Shown here: positions 34,202-43,775 of the stretch, one piece after another | Layout of the letters: every line of letters starts with the position of its first letter | Numbering within the stretch: position 1 is the first letter of the stretch | Assembly (NCBI RefSeq): GCF_900143565.1 | Contig: NZ_FREX01000001.1 | Location: 635,068 to 699,067 of the forward strand | Reading direction: 5' to 3' | Length of the DNA stretch: 64,000 nucleotides | DNA from: Pseudovibrio sp. Alg231-02 | GTDB taxonomy: Bacteria > Pseudomonadota > Alphaproteobacteria > Rhizobiales > Stappiaceae | The notes under the pieces: model-generated | Told to the model about the DNA's origin: nothing | Seen by the model: the letters and a program-made list of their open reading frames with translations, nothing else | Databases searched by the model: none | Program-made: the position numbers and the translations under genes

Positions 34202-35661
34202 GCTTCGTTGCCCTCTCCCTCACCTCTTTGCCCCTTGTTTAAGGGCAGAACAATCCGGGCCCGCAGGCCAGATTGCTTATCACTTTCAGAATCATCTGCT
34301 GTCCCAGCCGATGTTAGCTGCAATTCTCCATGATGGAGAGTTACCACCGCCTTGATAAGTGACAATCCAAGCCCAGAACCCGGTGCATGGCGAGAGCTAT
34401 CAAGCCGAACGAAGCGATTACACACCCGCTCACGATCAGCAGCAGCGATGCCAGCACCATTGTCTTCTATGCTGAGTATAGCCTGCTCATCATTTCCAGA
34501 CAGTACGACTTTGATTGTGGGTTTGATATTCTCTTCGGTTGGGCGACCATATTTGAGAGCATTTTCTATCAAGTTTGCGAGAGCTTGCGCCAGTAACTCC
34601 CGATCACCTTCGATGACAGGCTCATCTTCCAGTGAGACAGAGAACTCAACACCATCATCTTCGGCAACGGGCTCATAAAGTTCGCAAACGTCCTTGACGA
34701 TGTTGCCCAGCTTGATTGATTGCAGCTCAGCTCCAGTGGAACCCGCTTCTACACGTGCGATGCGCAGCAGTGCGTTAAAGGTGTTGATCAGCTCATCGGT
34801 CTCAACCAGTGTCTCTTCCAGACATTCGCGGCCTTCATTTTCACTCAAGTTTTGCCGTAGTGCAGCTTCCACGCGCCCTCGCATACGTGTGAGCGGTGTT
34901 TTGAGATCATGTGCAATGTTGTCGGAGACTTCCTTGAGGCCCTTCATCAGCTCTTCAATACGATCCAACATCACATTGAGGTTGCTGGCCAGACGGTCGA
35001 ACTCATCTCCGTTACCAGTCACATCGAGGCGACCGGCAAGATCACCTTCCATAATCAGACGGGAGCTCATGGAAAGGTTATCTATGCGTTTCAGGATACG
35101 GCGATTGAGGAAGAACCATGTGATGCCAGCCAGAACGACCATCCCGACCAGCCAGAGGGTCAAAGCGTCACCCAATAAGCTTTTCAGATGGACCTGATCT
35201 TCCAGATCACGTCCGACCAGCAGCTTGAAGTTGCCGGGCAATTCGAAGATGCGGACGATCGCTTTGGCTTTGTTCTGGTCCGTCTCAGCAAACCCTAGTG
35301 GTGTGTAGGAGACAAACTGAATTCGGCCATCGGACACTGAGAGAACTTTCTCAGGCAGATAGGCGATGTTGCCCGTAATGACGTTTCCAGAGTAGTCCAG
35401 AATGAGATAGAGGTTTGAGTTGGGGCTTCGGACACGGCGCTCCACACCAACGACGAGCCCGTTGATACCGTTTTGTGCATATTGTTCGGCAAGGCCCTGA
35501 ATTTCTGCATCAACCGTCTGCACCACCTGTTTATTCATCAGGTCATCGGTGTTCTGCGAGATGAAGATGAACAGAAACACAGAGAGCGCCGTAAACGACG
35601 TCAGATAGATTGCGGCCAGCTTGAAGGCTGTGGTTGAGAGGATTCTAGTTAGAGCTGTCAC
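34165..35661 (-). CDS. Sensor histidine kinase (HAMP, EnvZ-like)
   Basis: About 498 residues from GTG 35661 (VTALTRILSTTAF). Membrane helix near 12-35, periplasmic sensor of about 140 residues, second helix then HAMP (LIMEGDLAGRLDVTG), HisKA with IAHDLKTPLTRMRGR (phospho-His), and HATPase_c (ENALKYGR, DNGAGI, GSGLGLSLIKA). A longer frame to 35754 would run into the regulator gene and is not supported. The start overlaps the response-regulator stop, so they form a pair. In rhizobia the same kinase lies between degP and glnE; signal unknown, envelope stress being plausible from the degP link. Confidence 0.9.
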   Translation of the reverse strand: MTALTRILSTTAFKLAAIYLTSFTALSVFLFIFISQNTDDLMNKQVVQTVDAEIQGLAEQYAQNGINGLVVGVERRVRSPNSNLYLILDYSGNVITGNIAYLPEKVLSVSDGRIQFVSYTPLGFAETDQNKAKAIVRIFELPGNFKLLVGRDLEDQVHLKSLLGDALTLWLVGMVVLAGITWFFLNRRILKRIDNLSMSSRLIMEGDLAGRLDVTGNGDEFDRLASNLNVMLDRIEELMKGLKEVSDNIAHDLKTPLTRMRGRVEAALRQNLSENEGRECLEETLVETDELINTFNALLRIARVEAGSTGAELQSIKLGNIVKDVCELYEPVAEDDGVEFSVSLEDEPVIEGDRELLAQALANLIENALKYGRPTEENIKPTIKVVLSGNDEQAILSIEDNGAGIAAADRERVCNRFVRLDSSRHAPGSGLGLSLIKAVVTLHHGELQLTSAGTADDSESDKQSGLRARIVLPLNKGQRGEGEGNEAWDKARKKNATS

Positions 35662-36325
35662 GGATGGAATACCCTGCACCACGAACAGTATGAAGCAACG
35701 GGAAATCGAACCCTTTGTCGATCTTTGACCGAAGCCTTGAGATGTGAACGTCAATCACGTTGGTCTGCGGATCAAAGTGATAATCCCAGACGTTTTCCAG
35801 CAACATGGTGCGGGTCACTACCTGCCCAGCATGCTTCATGAGGTATTCAAGAAGGCGGAACTCGCGGGGCTGTAGCACGATCTCCTGTCCAGCACGGCTA
35901 ACAGAGTGCGCGAGGCGATCCAGAACAAGATCAGCAACTTGCAACTTGGTTTCCACTTGTGGACCAGCTTTACGGCGGCTCAGCACTTCAACACGGGCGA
36001 GCAGTTCAGAAAAGGCGTAGGGTTTTGAGAGGTAGTCATCTCCACCTGCGCGCAGACCGGTCACGCGATCATCTACTTGCGAGAGCGCTGAGAGGATCAA
36101 TACGGGCGTTTCATCACCAGAGGCACGCAGTGTTTCGATGATGGAGAGGCCATCGCGTTTGGGCAGCATGCGATCAACGACGAGCACATCCCACGTGTTG
36201 GAGATTGCCAGCTCAAGTCCGTCTTCCCCATTGTCTGCGTGATCAGGTGAGTGCCCTGCTTCCTTCAGTGCTTTGAGCAGATAGTCTGCCGCTTCCCGAT
36301 CATCTTCAATAATCAAGATTCTCAT
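35645..36325 (-). CDS. OmpR-family response regulator
   Basis: 226 residues. Receiver domain with acidic pocket IIEDDRE, phospho-acceptor D51 in VLVVDRMLPK and Lys in YLSKPYAFSE, followed by a winged-helix DNA-binding domain (LQPREFRLLEYLMKHAGQVV, VIDVHISRLRSKID, TVRGAGYSI). ATG at 36325. Overlaps the partner kinase downstream. Separated from degP by a terminator and hairpins, so probably has its own promoter within 36326-36380. Confidence 0.93.
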   Translation of the reverse strand: MRILIIEDDREAADYLLKALKEAGHSPDHADNGEDGLELAISNTWDVLVVDRMLPKRDGLSIIETLRASGDETPVLILSALSQVDDRVTGLRAGGDDYLSKPYAFSELLARVEVLSRRKAGPQVETKLQVADLVLDRLAHSVSRAGQEIVLQPREFRLLEYLMKHAGQVVTRTMLLENVWDYHFDPQTNVIDVHISRLRSKIDKGFDFPLLHTVRGAGYSIRDSSN

Positions 36326-36380
36326 TTTTTCATTTCCCAGAGCAAGGCATTGGTCGTTTCCTCACATTGACGGGAAACGA

Positions 36381-36423
36381 TAAAAAAAAGCAAATGCTGT
36401 TGGGGGTAACCGTCAGCATTTGC
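36381..36423 (-). terminator. Rho-independent terminator of degP
   Basis: On the minus strand a 10-base stem (GCAAATGCTG, positions 36414-36423, pairing with CAGCATTTGC, 36390-36399) and 14-base loop are followed by eight Ts. It lies about 200 bases past the degP stop and just before the regulator gene. Confidence 0.8.
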
Positions 36424-36540
36424 ATAAGTTTTATAGGTGAAGTTGGCAGATGATAAAGTCCCTGCCTTTTCTTCCAGCATTGGTTTTTAGGACTGACATC
36501 AAGTAGAGGGCTACCCTTGCTATCAGCCCCTCAAACAACC

Positions 36541-36607
36541 GAAACACCTGTGAGGGTATCTTTGGTGTTTCGACGAGGGATCACGAGAGGGGCGTTTCTC
36601 GTGATCC
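36541..36607. repeat. Two consecutive inverted repeats in the degP 3' region
   Basis: GAAACACC/GGTGTTTC (36541-36548 with 36564-36571, 15-base loop) and GGATCACGAGA/TCTCGTGATCC (36578-36588 with 36597-36607, 8-base loop). Both are perfect and start within 20 bases of the degP stop. Neither has a T-run, so they look like mRNA 3'-end stabilisers or processing hairpins ahead of the true terminator. Together with that terminator they account for the gene-free stretch 36326-36624. Confidence 0.6.
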
Positions 36608-36624
36608 GCATTCTTGTAAGTGGC

Positions 36625-38175
36625 TTATTCCTCACTCTTTTCCAGCGGGATCGCTACAAAGAGTGTGTTCTCACCACGGGTGACACGCAGCAGAACTGCC
36701 TTGCGTCCCTGTTCACGTGCTGTTTCAACCTGTTCTGCAACATCGGTTGGTGTTTCAACTTTAACACCAGCAACTTCGGTGATGATCGCACCAGGTGCGA
36801 GGCCTTTGTCAGCAGCAGGTCCATCTGGATCTACTTTGGTGACAACAACGCCTTCTTCATCAACACCTGCCTGTTCAGCAGTTGCCAGTTCCAGACCTAG
36901 GCTGTCTACCAATGCGGTATTCGCATCCTTGCTTTTGCTCACTGAGGCTTGTTTTTTCTCTTCAGGAATAGTGCCGAGTTTCACAGTCGCGGTGTCGATT
37001 TCACCATTGCGCCAGTATTCGATCTTCACTTCGGTGTTTGGTGAGTATCCAGCGATGACCTTTGCCAGTTCACGCGGGCCGTTCACTTCTTCACCATCGA
37101 CCTTGAGGATGATGTCACCAGCCTGGAAGCCAGCAGCTTTTGCAGGGGTATCGCCCTGAACTTCGGCAACCAGCGTGCCGTTTTCGTTTTCAAGACCGAG
37201 GGATTCAGCGATGTCCTTGGTCACAGGCTGGATCTGAACGCCAAGCCAGCCGCGGGTTACTGCGCCGTCTTCTTTCAGGTCAGAGATGATCTTTTTTGCA
37301 GTCTGTGCCGGGATCGCAAATGCGATGCCCACGTTGCCACCGCTTGGAGACACAATCGCAGAGTTTACGCCGACCACTTCACCCTTCACGTTGAATGCAG
37401 GACCACCGGAGTTACCACGGTTCACAGAAGCATCAATCTGAAGGAAATCATCATAGATGCCAGCGCCGATGTCACGACCACGAGCGGAGACGATACCAGC
37501 CGTTACAGTGCCACCCAGACCGAACGGGTTGCCAACTGCGACGACCCATTCTCCAACCAGTGGAGCATCATCTGTAAAGGCGACGTATTCAAACTTTTCT
37601 TCGCTTTCCACTTTCAGGAGAGCCAGATCAGAACGCTTGTCGGAACCAACCAGCGAGGCTTCCAGTTCCTCGCCTTCACTGGTTACGATGGTGAACTCAG
37701 TTCCGCCTTCAACCACGTGTTCGTTGGTCACTACATAGCCATCATCAGAGATGAAGAAGCCGGACCCTTGAGATTGATCGAAGCGCTTGCGTGGTGGGGC
37801 TTTCTTTTTTTGCTCACCACCTGGACCACCAAACTCGCGGAAGAATTTCTGCAGTGGGTGATCATCCGGCATATCGCGGAACATTGGAGGAATGCCCGCC
37901 AGACGATCATTCTCTTTAACCTCAGAGCGCACACGAACGGAAACAACTGTTGGCTGAACGGCTTCGACCAAACCAACAAAGCTTGGCATTGCTGGCGCAT
38001 TTACGCGAACCGGCTCGGCTTGAGCGGTTGCTGGAACAAGTGTCAGCGGAGCAACCATTGCACCTGCAATTGCCAGTGCCATGGTGCCATTGAGAAGACG
38101 GGAACGACGTTTGGAAGTGGTTTTTGCAGCAGACAGGGAAACAACGTTGGAACTTGCGTTCTTGGTCAACTTCAT
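36625..38175 (-). CDS. degP: Periplasmic serine protease, DegP/HtrA (Do) family
   Basis: 516 residues from ATG 38175, where GGAG sits eight to nine bases upstream; an ATG at 38190 (521 residues) is the alternative. Signal segment LLNGTMALAIAGAMVAPLTL with cleavage near AQAEP exports it to the periplasm. Catalytic triad His (TNEHVVEGG), Asp (KRSDLALL) and Ser (NRGNSGGPAF) is intact, followed by two PDZ domains (about 290-400 and 420-510). Degrades or refolds damaged envelope proteins. In rhizobia it lies between cycL and this two-component pair; here an alpha/beta hydrolase gene intervenes. Confidence 0.94.
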   Translation of the reverse strand: MKLTKNASSNVVSLSAAKTTSKRRSRLLNGTMALAIAGAMVAPLTLVPATAQAEPVRVNAPAMPSFVGLVEAVQPTVVSVRVRSEVKENDRLAGIPPMFRDMPDDHPLQKFFREFGGPGGEQKKKAPPRKRFDQSQGSGFFISDDGYVVTNEHVVEGGTEFTIVTSEGEELEASLVGSDKRSDLALLKVESEEKFEYVAFTDDAPLVGEWVVAVGNPFGLGGTVTAGIVSARGRDIGAGIYDDFLQIDASVNRGNSGGPAFNVKGEVVGVNSAIVSPSGGNVGIAFAIPAQTAKKIISDLKEDGAVTRGWLGVQIQPVTKDIAESLGLENENGTLVAEVQGDTPAKAAGFQAGDIILKVDGEEVNGPRELAKVIAGYSPNTEVKIEYWRNGEIDTATVKLGTIPEEKKQASVSKSKDANTALVDSLGLELATAEQAGVDEEGVVVTKVDPDGPAADKGLAPGAIITEVAGVKVETPTDVAEQVETAREQGRKAVLLRVTRGENTLFVAIPLEKSEE

Positions 38176-38338
38176 TTGGCTCAACTCCATTTAGTCAATC
38201 TCAGCCCAACTGGGGAAAACGGGCTTTTGCATTTCGTTGAGAATGACTATGCCAGAGCGAACCTTACAAACACCTATCTGCCACATTAATCTTCTGTAAT
38301 GATGGGGAAACTTCGTAGTTGCTCCCACCTCGCTTTAG

Positions 38339-39106
38339 TTAGTCCTGCGTGTAGCGGCTTGCCCATGCTGCAATCACGCGTGCTGCATAGTCTGCATCTT
38401 TGTATTTAAACAGCAGATGATCGGCATCATCCAAAGACACAAATGATTTCGGATGCTTCGCTGCCTCAAAGATCTGAGCAGCATTCTCAATGCCAACCGT
38501 GGCATCAATTGGCGAGTGAAGAACCAACACTGCCTTTTTCAGCACAGCAACGCGCGACCGAACATCCTGCGCTTCAAGATCTTCGATAAACTGGCGTTTA
38601 ATCTTAAACGGTCGTTCACCAAGCTGGACGGTGGCTTCGCCCTTCTCTTTTATCTCATCAAGGGAAGCTCCGAAGTTATGAATCACATGATCAGCTGAGG
38701 CTGGTGCACCGATTGTGGCAACCGCTTTTACCTCTGGCACCTCAGAGGCTGCTGCGAGCACAGCTGCGCCGCCCAGAGAATGCCCTACAAGCAGCTTTGG
38801 TGCCTCATAATGCTCCCGCAGGTAATCAGCGGCGCGAACAAGATCCTGAAGGTTTGATGAGAAATTGGTGGAAGCGAAGTCGCCACCGCTATTACCGAGA
38901 CCAGTGAAGTCAAAGCGCAGAACAGCAATCCCGTCTTTGGTCAAAGCAGATGCAATGCGTCGTGCTGCGGAAAGATCTTTGGAACAAGTGAAGCAATGGG
39001 CGAACAGGGCATAGGCCTTTGGTTCACCATCTGGTGTGTCCAGACGCGCTGCAAGATGCGCTCCCTGAGAGCCTTCAAATTCCAATTTAATGGGATCGTT
39101 TGCCAT
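38339..39106 (-). CDS. Alpha/beta hydrolase
   Basis: 255 residues from ATG 39106 ([12 protein letters not shown]), with AGGAAC eight bases upstream. Nucleophile elbow GHSLGG (S110), oxyanion region HCFTCSK, and acid/base candidates in HSPIDATV and DADHLLF make a complete triad. This sequence type is usually found fused to a C-terminal OsmC domain in alphaproteobacteria; here only the hydrolase half is present. Cytosolic, substrate unknown. It separates the cyc operon from degP. Confidence 0.85.
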   Translation of the reverse strand: MANDPIKLEFEGSQGAHLAARLDTPDGEPKAYALFAHCFTCSKDLSAARRIASALTKDGIAVLRFDFTGLGNSGGDFASTNFSSNLQDLVRAADYLREHYEAPKLLVGHSLGGAAVLAAASEVPEVKAVATIGAPASADHVIHNFGASLDEIKEKGEATVQLGERPFKIKRQFIEDLEAQDVRSRVAVLKKAVLVLHSPIDATVGIENAAQIFEAAKHPKSFVSLDDADHLLFKYKDADYAARVIAAWASRYTQD

Positions 39107-39233
39107 TTGAACTGTTCCTGTCATTTCCTGCGCAACTGGCACATTCGGAATATATATTAAGAGACAGGTATCTAGTGCGCGCTTACAGGCGTCTTTACAA
39201 TTCAACTGGTTGCAAGAAGATGTGATTAAACGT

Positions 39234-39262
39234 GAGCCCCGCAAACCATGTCTGCGGGGCTC
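39234..39262 (-). terminator. Hairpin terminator after the cyc operon
   Basis: Perfect 10-base G+C-rich stem (GAGCCCCGCA with TGCGGGGCTC) with a 9-base loop, 12 bases past the cycL stop. The T-run on the minus strand is weak (ACGTTTAATC), while the plus-strand side is also T-rich, so efficiency is uncertain. Confidence 0.6.
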
Positions 39263-39273
39263 TGTTATTGGTC

Positions 39274-39762
39274 TTATTTAGAAGACATAAGCTTGTCGAG
39301 TTCGGCCTGCTCTTCATCCGAGAGCGGCTTGACACCCGCTGTACTGCTCTTCAGCGGTGCATGCTTTTTCTTTCGCGATGTACGCCACAGGAAAAAGCCT
39401 CCAAGCAGCAATGCGAGAGGTCCGCCGCCCCACAAAAACAGGGTGTGGAACGCAAAGCGCGGTTTGAGAAGGACAAACTCACCATAGCGGTCAACAAGAT
39501 AGTCCATAACTTCCTTGTCACTGTCCCCTTCTACCAGTCGCTCACGCACCAGCAGGCGTAGATCCTTCGCCAGTTTAGCGTTGGAGTCGTCAATGGACTG
39601 GTTCTGGCAGACCACGCAGCGCACTTCCTTGGAAATTTCGCGTGCACGTTCTTCCAGAACAGGATCTTTCAAGACTTCATCCGGGTTGACTGCATAAGCA
39701 GCTGGAGTTCCCAGAAGAACAGAAGAGATCAATACCAGTACGAACTTCATCTTCATGGTCAT
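39274..39762 (-). CDS. cycL: Cytochrome c maturation protein CcmH/CycL
   Basis: 162 residues: signal peptide ([22 protein letters not shown]), then the conserved [21 protein letters not shown] with the redox RCxxC that reduces apocytochrome cysteines before haem attachment, a C-terminal membrane helix and a short cytosolic tail. ATG at 39762 shares one base with the cycK stop (TAATG), with GGCGGAG upstream. Acts in the periplasm with CycH and CycK in the haem lyase complex. Confidence 0.95.
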   Translation of the reverse strand: MTMKMKFVLVLISSVLLGTPAAYAVNPDEVLKDPVLEERAREISKEVRCVVCQNQSIDDSNAKLAKDLRLLVRERLVEGDSDKEVMDYLVDRYGEFVLLKPRFAFHTLFLWGGGPLALLLGGFFLWRTSRKKKHAPLKSSTAGVKPLSDEEQAELDKLMSSK

Positions 39763-41777
39763 TACTCCGCCGGAGTTGGGGTTGCTGTTGCAACACCGCC
39801 TGCTACGCCTTTGCGCTTGCGGGCTGAAACAGGAGCACCAACACGCAGGCGACGATCAAAGAGAGCAATACAGCCACCCAGAGACATAAGCAGAGTACCA
39901 ATCCAGATCAGCGTGATCAGCGGTTTGAAGTAGATGCGCGTAACAATACCACCATTTGCGTCAGAATCACCCGTTGCAAAGTACACCTGCGAGAAGCCGA
40001 AGGTCGCGATGGATGTTTCACTCATTGGCATTCCACTGGCATTATAAGCACGCTTGGATGGCTCCATGATACCGACGACGTTACCACCTTTGCGAAGAGT
40101 ATACTGGGAGACCATCTCCTGATAGTTCGGACCATTTTGGGTCCAGCTCTTCTCATAGGTCACATTGTAACCGTTCTGTTCCAGCGTATCACCTGGGCGC
40201 ATCACTTCAACGCGTTCAGATTCAAACGCCATTGTTGTCACAATACCCAGAACGGTAATCCCAAGACCAGCATGGCCCAGCACAGTAGACCAGACAGTTG
40301 GTGCAAAGCCTTTGATGCGGGCCATGGAACGACCAAAGCCAATTTTGAACAGCTGAGAACGTTCAACGATTTCCCAAAGGGAACCAAAGATCGCCCAGAA
40401 TGCCAAACCGAAGCCAAGCGCTGTCATAATGCTTGTTGTACTGACGCCCATGAACCAGATCAGGCCGAAAGTCGCGAGCATTGCGATCACAAAAGCAGAG
40501 GTCAAGCGTTGGGCTACACCCCACGCATCACCACGCTTCCATGCCAAAAGCTGGCCAAATGGCATCAGGATCAGTACTGGCACCATGATTGGGCCAAATG
40601 TCAGGTTGAAGAATGGTGCACCCACGGAGATCTTGTCGCCAGAGAAGGCTTCCAGAACGAGTGGGTAAAGCGTACCGACAAAGACCGCAGCACAGGCTGT
40701 TGTCAGGAACAGGTTGTTCAACACCAGTGAACCTTCGCGGCTGATTGGTGCAAACAGGCCACCTTGACGAAGCAATGGTGCGCGCCATGCAAACAATGTG
40801 AGTGACCCACCGACAAAGATCAGCAGGATCGCAAGGATAAAGAGTCCACGTGCCGGATCAACTGCGAATGCGTGTACGGAGGTGAGAACACCTGAACGGA
40901 CGAGGAAGGTCCCCAGCAGCGACAAGGAGAATGTCAGCAGTGCGAGGAAAACAGTCCAAACCTTCAGAGCATCCCGACGTTCCATTACGATTGCGGAGTG
41001 AAGTAGCGCTGTACCGGTGAGCCATGGCATGAAGGATGCGTTTTCGACCGGATCCCAGAACCACCAGCCACCCCAGCCGAGTTCGTAGTAAGCCCAGTAA
41101 GAACCCATTGCGATGCCGAGGGTCAGGAAGATCCAGCTTACGAGGATCCAAGGACGTACCCAACGCGCCCAAGCGGCATCAAGTTTGCCAAGAATGAGCG
41201 CAGCTGCAGCAAACGCGAACACGATGGAGAAGCCAACGTAGCCAATGTAAAGAATTGGCGGATGGATCGCCAAGCCGACATCCTGCAGCATTGGGTTGAG
41301 GCCCGAGCCTTGCAACGGTGCAGGGCTGATACGGGTGAAGGGGTTTGATGCAACAATGACGAAGAGCAGGAATGCAAAGGAAACCCAGCCCTGAGCGCCA
41401 AGAGTAGCAGCCCGGAGACGCTGTGGAATGTTGCGTGAAAACACTGCAACCAATGCACCGAACAACACCAGAATAAGTACCCAGAGAAGGATGGAGCCTT
41501 CGTGGTTGCCCCACACACCGGAGATTTTATAGACCAGCGGCTTGTCGCTGTGGGAGTTCTGATAGGTATTCAGAAGCGAGAAGTCTGAGTTCAGGTATGC
41601 CCAGGTCAATGCGGCAAAGGCAACGCAAGTCAAAAGGAACATAAGTACGGCAAGGCCAGGTGCCATCCCCATCAGACGGTGGTCTGAATTCACTGCACCC
41701 CACACTGGAAAGACCGACTGAACAGCCGCGACTACCAATGCCAGAATGAGTGCATAGTGGCCAAGTTCAATTATCAT
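39762..41777 (-). CDS. cycK: Haem lyase CcmF/CycK
   Basis: 671 residues, polytopic. The periplasmic WWD haem-handling motif is seen in GWGGWWFWDPVENASFMPWL. Family-typical MIIELGHYALILAL start and many membrane segments. Ligates haem, delivered by CycJ, to apocytochrome c together with CycH and CycL. ATG at 41777 with AGGA upstream. Third gene of the cycHJKL operon, one-base overlap with cycL. Confidence 0.96.
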   Translation of the reverse strand: MIIELGHYALILALVVAAVQSVFPVWGAVNSDHRLMGMAPGLAVLMFLLTCVAFAALTWAYLNSDFSLLNTYQNSHSDKPLVYKISGVWGNHEGSILLWVLILVLFGALVAVFSRNIPQRLRAATLGAQGWVSFAFLLFVIVASNPFTRISPAPLQGSGLNPMLQDVGLAIHPPILYIGYVGFSIVFAFAAAALILGKLDAAWARWVRPWILVSWIFLTLGIAMGSYWAYYELGWGGWWFWDPVENASFMPWLTGTALLHSAIVMERRDALKVWTVFLALLTFSLSLLGTFLVRSGVLTSVHAFAVDPARGLFILAILLIFVGGSLTLFAWRAPLLRQGGLFAPISREGSLVLNNLFLTTACAAVFVGTLYPLVLEAFSGDKISVGAPFFNLTFGPIMVPVLILMPFGQLLAWKRGDAWGVAQRLTSAFVIAMLATFGLIWFMGVSTTSIMTALGFGLAFWAIFGSLWEIVERSQLFKIGFGRSMARIKGFAPTVWSTVLGHAGLGITVLGIVTTMAFESERVEVMRPGDTLEQNGYNVTYEKSWTQNGPNYQEMVSQYTLRKGGNVVGIMEPSKRAYNASGMPMSETSIATFGFSQVYFATGDSDANGGIVTRIYFKPLITLIWIGTLLMSLGGCIALFDRRLRVGAPVSARKRKGVAGGVATATPTPAE

Positions 41778-41847
41778 TACGATATCCTAGTATCCATTTG
41801 GCGCTGGATAACCGGCCCTTTTGGGCAGAGCCGGTTGATTTTACTTT

Positions 41848-42321
41848 TTAGTTTACTTTGGTGCTTTGCTCTGCGGAGGCGGCCTGTTCCTCTTCCATCC
41901 AGTGGCCATCTTCCTTCAAGGTCTCGTAGACCTCTTTTGGCATATAGCTTTCATCATGCTTGGCCAGAACCGTGTCTGCAATGAAAACACCCTTCTCGTC
42001 CATGTGGCCTTCAGCGATGATGCCCTGCCCTTCACGAAACAGATCTGGCAAAATGCCCTTGTAAGAAACCGGGATAGCTTCTGCCTGATCGGTTACCCGG
42101 AAGAGGATCACTGAGCCCCGGCTCTTATCAAGAGAGTCATCTTCAACCAAACCGCCAAGACGGATGCGTTGCCCAACTTCAACTTGCTGTTCAGCGATGT
42201 CGCTTGGGCTCTGGAAATAAGTCACGCTGCTGGAGAGTCCATAAAGAACCAAGCCGACAGCTGACCCCAGCACCAATCCCGCAAGACCAATAAGCCCGAG
42301 TCTTTTTTGTTTACGTGTCAT
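41848..42321 (-). CDS. cycJ: Haem chaperone CcmE/CycJ
   Basis: 157 residues: N-terminal anchor helix (LGLIGLAGLVLGSAVGLVLYGL), OB-fold periplasmic domain, and LAKHDESYMPKEV, where the His binds haem covalently and the Tyr four residues later is the axial ligand. Takes haem exported by CcmABC to the lyase. ATG 42321. The gap to cycH upstream is 155 bases with no supported gene. Confidence 0.95.
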   Translation of the reverse strand: MTRKQKRLGLIGLAGLVLGSAVGLVLYGLSSSVTYFQSPSDIAEQQVEVGQRIRLGGLVEDDSLDKSRGSVILFRVTDQAEAIPVSYKGILPDLFREGQGIIAEGHMDEKGVFIADTVLAKHDESYMPKEVYETLKEDGHWMEEEQAASAEQSTKVN

Positions 42322-42476
42322 ACTCGCAGTTCCGTAGATACGTTGCCAACTAATGCCTTACGGCGTTTGTATTCTGCAGCTCAATAGAACATCAAAAGAA
42401 GCTCTATCTCTTTGTCCTAGGCATATCTTATTTCCGAAAACCGCTTGGTATTCATCAAAGATATGCAACCCCTGCC

Positions 42477-43637
42477 TTATTCGGCAGGGCTCAAATTCAG
42501 GCTCGCGGCCAGTTGGTTGATCTGTTCCAGCGCTGCCGCATCGTCCTTCAGGTTTTGCTTGGCGCGGGCGACTGCTTTTGCGGCCTCCACTTGCTCCCCG
42601 AGAATAATGCGGGCCTGTATCAGGCGACCCCACTCGGAAACAGAACCACCCTGTTCATTAAGGCGTTCATCCAGTTGCACAACCATCTGGTTGATCATTT
42701 CATTGCGATCTTCCGCACTCATCTCAGCTGCTGCTTCAACTTCTTCAGCAGAAGGTCCTGCTGGCTGTCCAAGTGCCGGGATTGCCTCAGCCTCACCAGA
42801 TATAACGGCGCCTCGTGCGATCAGTTCGTCACGCTGTGCTTTTGCTGCGTCCACCCAAGGAGCATTTTGATCTGCAGTCTTCAGCAGAGCATTCCAGGCA
42901 GCCAGCGCTTCGTTTATCTGGCCCTTCTGGCCCATAGCCATTGCCAGATAGTAGTAGGGTTGCAGCATTTCAGGCTTAGCAAGGTTGATCCGGCGCAAAA
43001 CCTTTTCAACTTCATCGGACACTTGTCCTTCATTTGCGAAAATGCTTGCTTCAGCCCAACCAACCATGAAATCGAGATTTTCAGGGAACTGGCTCAACGC
43101 CTGCGCATAGGCGCGGCGGGCCTTATCAAACTGGCTCGTACGCATGTAAACAGGTGCGATTACAGCCCAACCCTGTCCGTCGTTGGGGTTTTCTTTGAGG
43201 TGATCCTCAGTCCTGGCAATCAGAACTTCAAGATCAGCCTGCCCTGCGGTTTCAGCCAAACGCTCAGCGCGTGGCTGGTCAGGGATTTCCGGAGAACCGT
43301 ACTGTAAATACATACCTAGCGCTGCCAGAGGTACCAAAACAACCGCTGTCAGCTGCACAATGCGCATGCGCATTTTAGAGGGAGCTGACTGGTGGTCTCC
43401 CTGGTTTTGCTTGTGCGCGGCTAACAAGCGACGCGACACTTCAATTTTGGCGGCTTCTGCCATGTCCGGCGCGATTACACCGCGCTCAAGATCTTTTTGT
43501 ATTTCTTCGAGCTGGGCACGAAACACAGCTTCATCATTGCGCTCATCAGGACTAACCTTGGGAGAGCGAGCCAATGGAACGAGTACGGCCAATGCGACCG
43601 CCGCCGTCAAAATTGCGAGAACTAACCAGAATGTCAT
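42477..43637 (-). CDS. cycH: Cytochrome c maturation protein CcmI/CycH
   Basis: 386 residues. Two membrane helices (about 2-22 and about 95-115) flank a cytosolic leucine-zipper-like segment, followed by a TPR-type periplasmic domain (GWAVIAPVYMRTSQFDKARRAY and similar) that holds the apocytochrome C-terminus. First gene of cycHJKL; ATG at 43637. The ccmABC exporter and ccmG genes are not in this window. Confidence 0.93.
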   Translation of the reverse strand: MTFWLVLAILTAAVALAVLVPLARSPKVSPDERNDEAVFRAQLEEIQKDLERGVIAPDMAEAAKIEVSRRLLAAHKQNQGDHQSAPSKMRMRIVQLTAVVLVPLAALGMYLQYGSPEIPDQPRAERLAETAGQADLEVLIARTEDHLKENPNDGQGWAVIAPVYMRTSQFDKARRAYAQALSQFPENLDFMVGWAEASIFANEGQVSDEVEKVLRRINLAKPEMLQPYYYLAMAMGQKGQINEALAAWNALLKTADQNAPWVDAAKAQRDELIARGAVISGEAEAIPALGQPAGPSAEEVEAAAEMSAEDRNEMINQMVVQLDERLNEQGGSVSEWGRLIQARIILGEQVEAAKAVARAKQNLKDDAAALEQINQLAASLNLSPAE

Positions 43638-43775
43638 AGTGGCTCAAATAGACAGGTTCTAAATGTGAAAGGCAACAGTTCCCCCCCTGCGACGGGCAGT
43701 CGCACAAGCCATATACCCACAAAATACCTATGAAGTTGCACTTATTTTCTAAAAGACGCAGGCACTACTAGGGGG

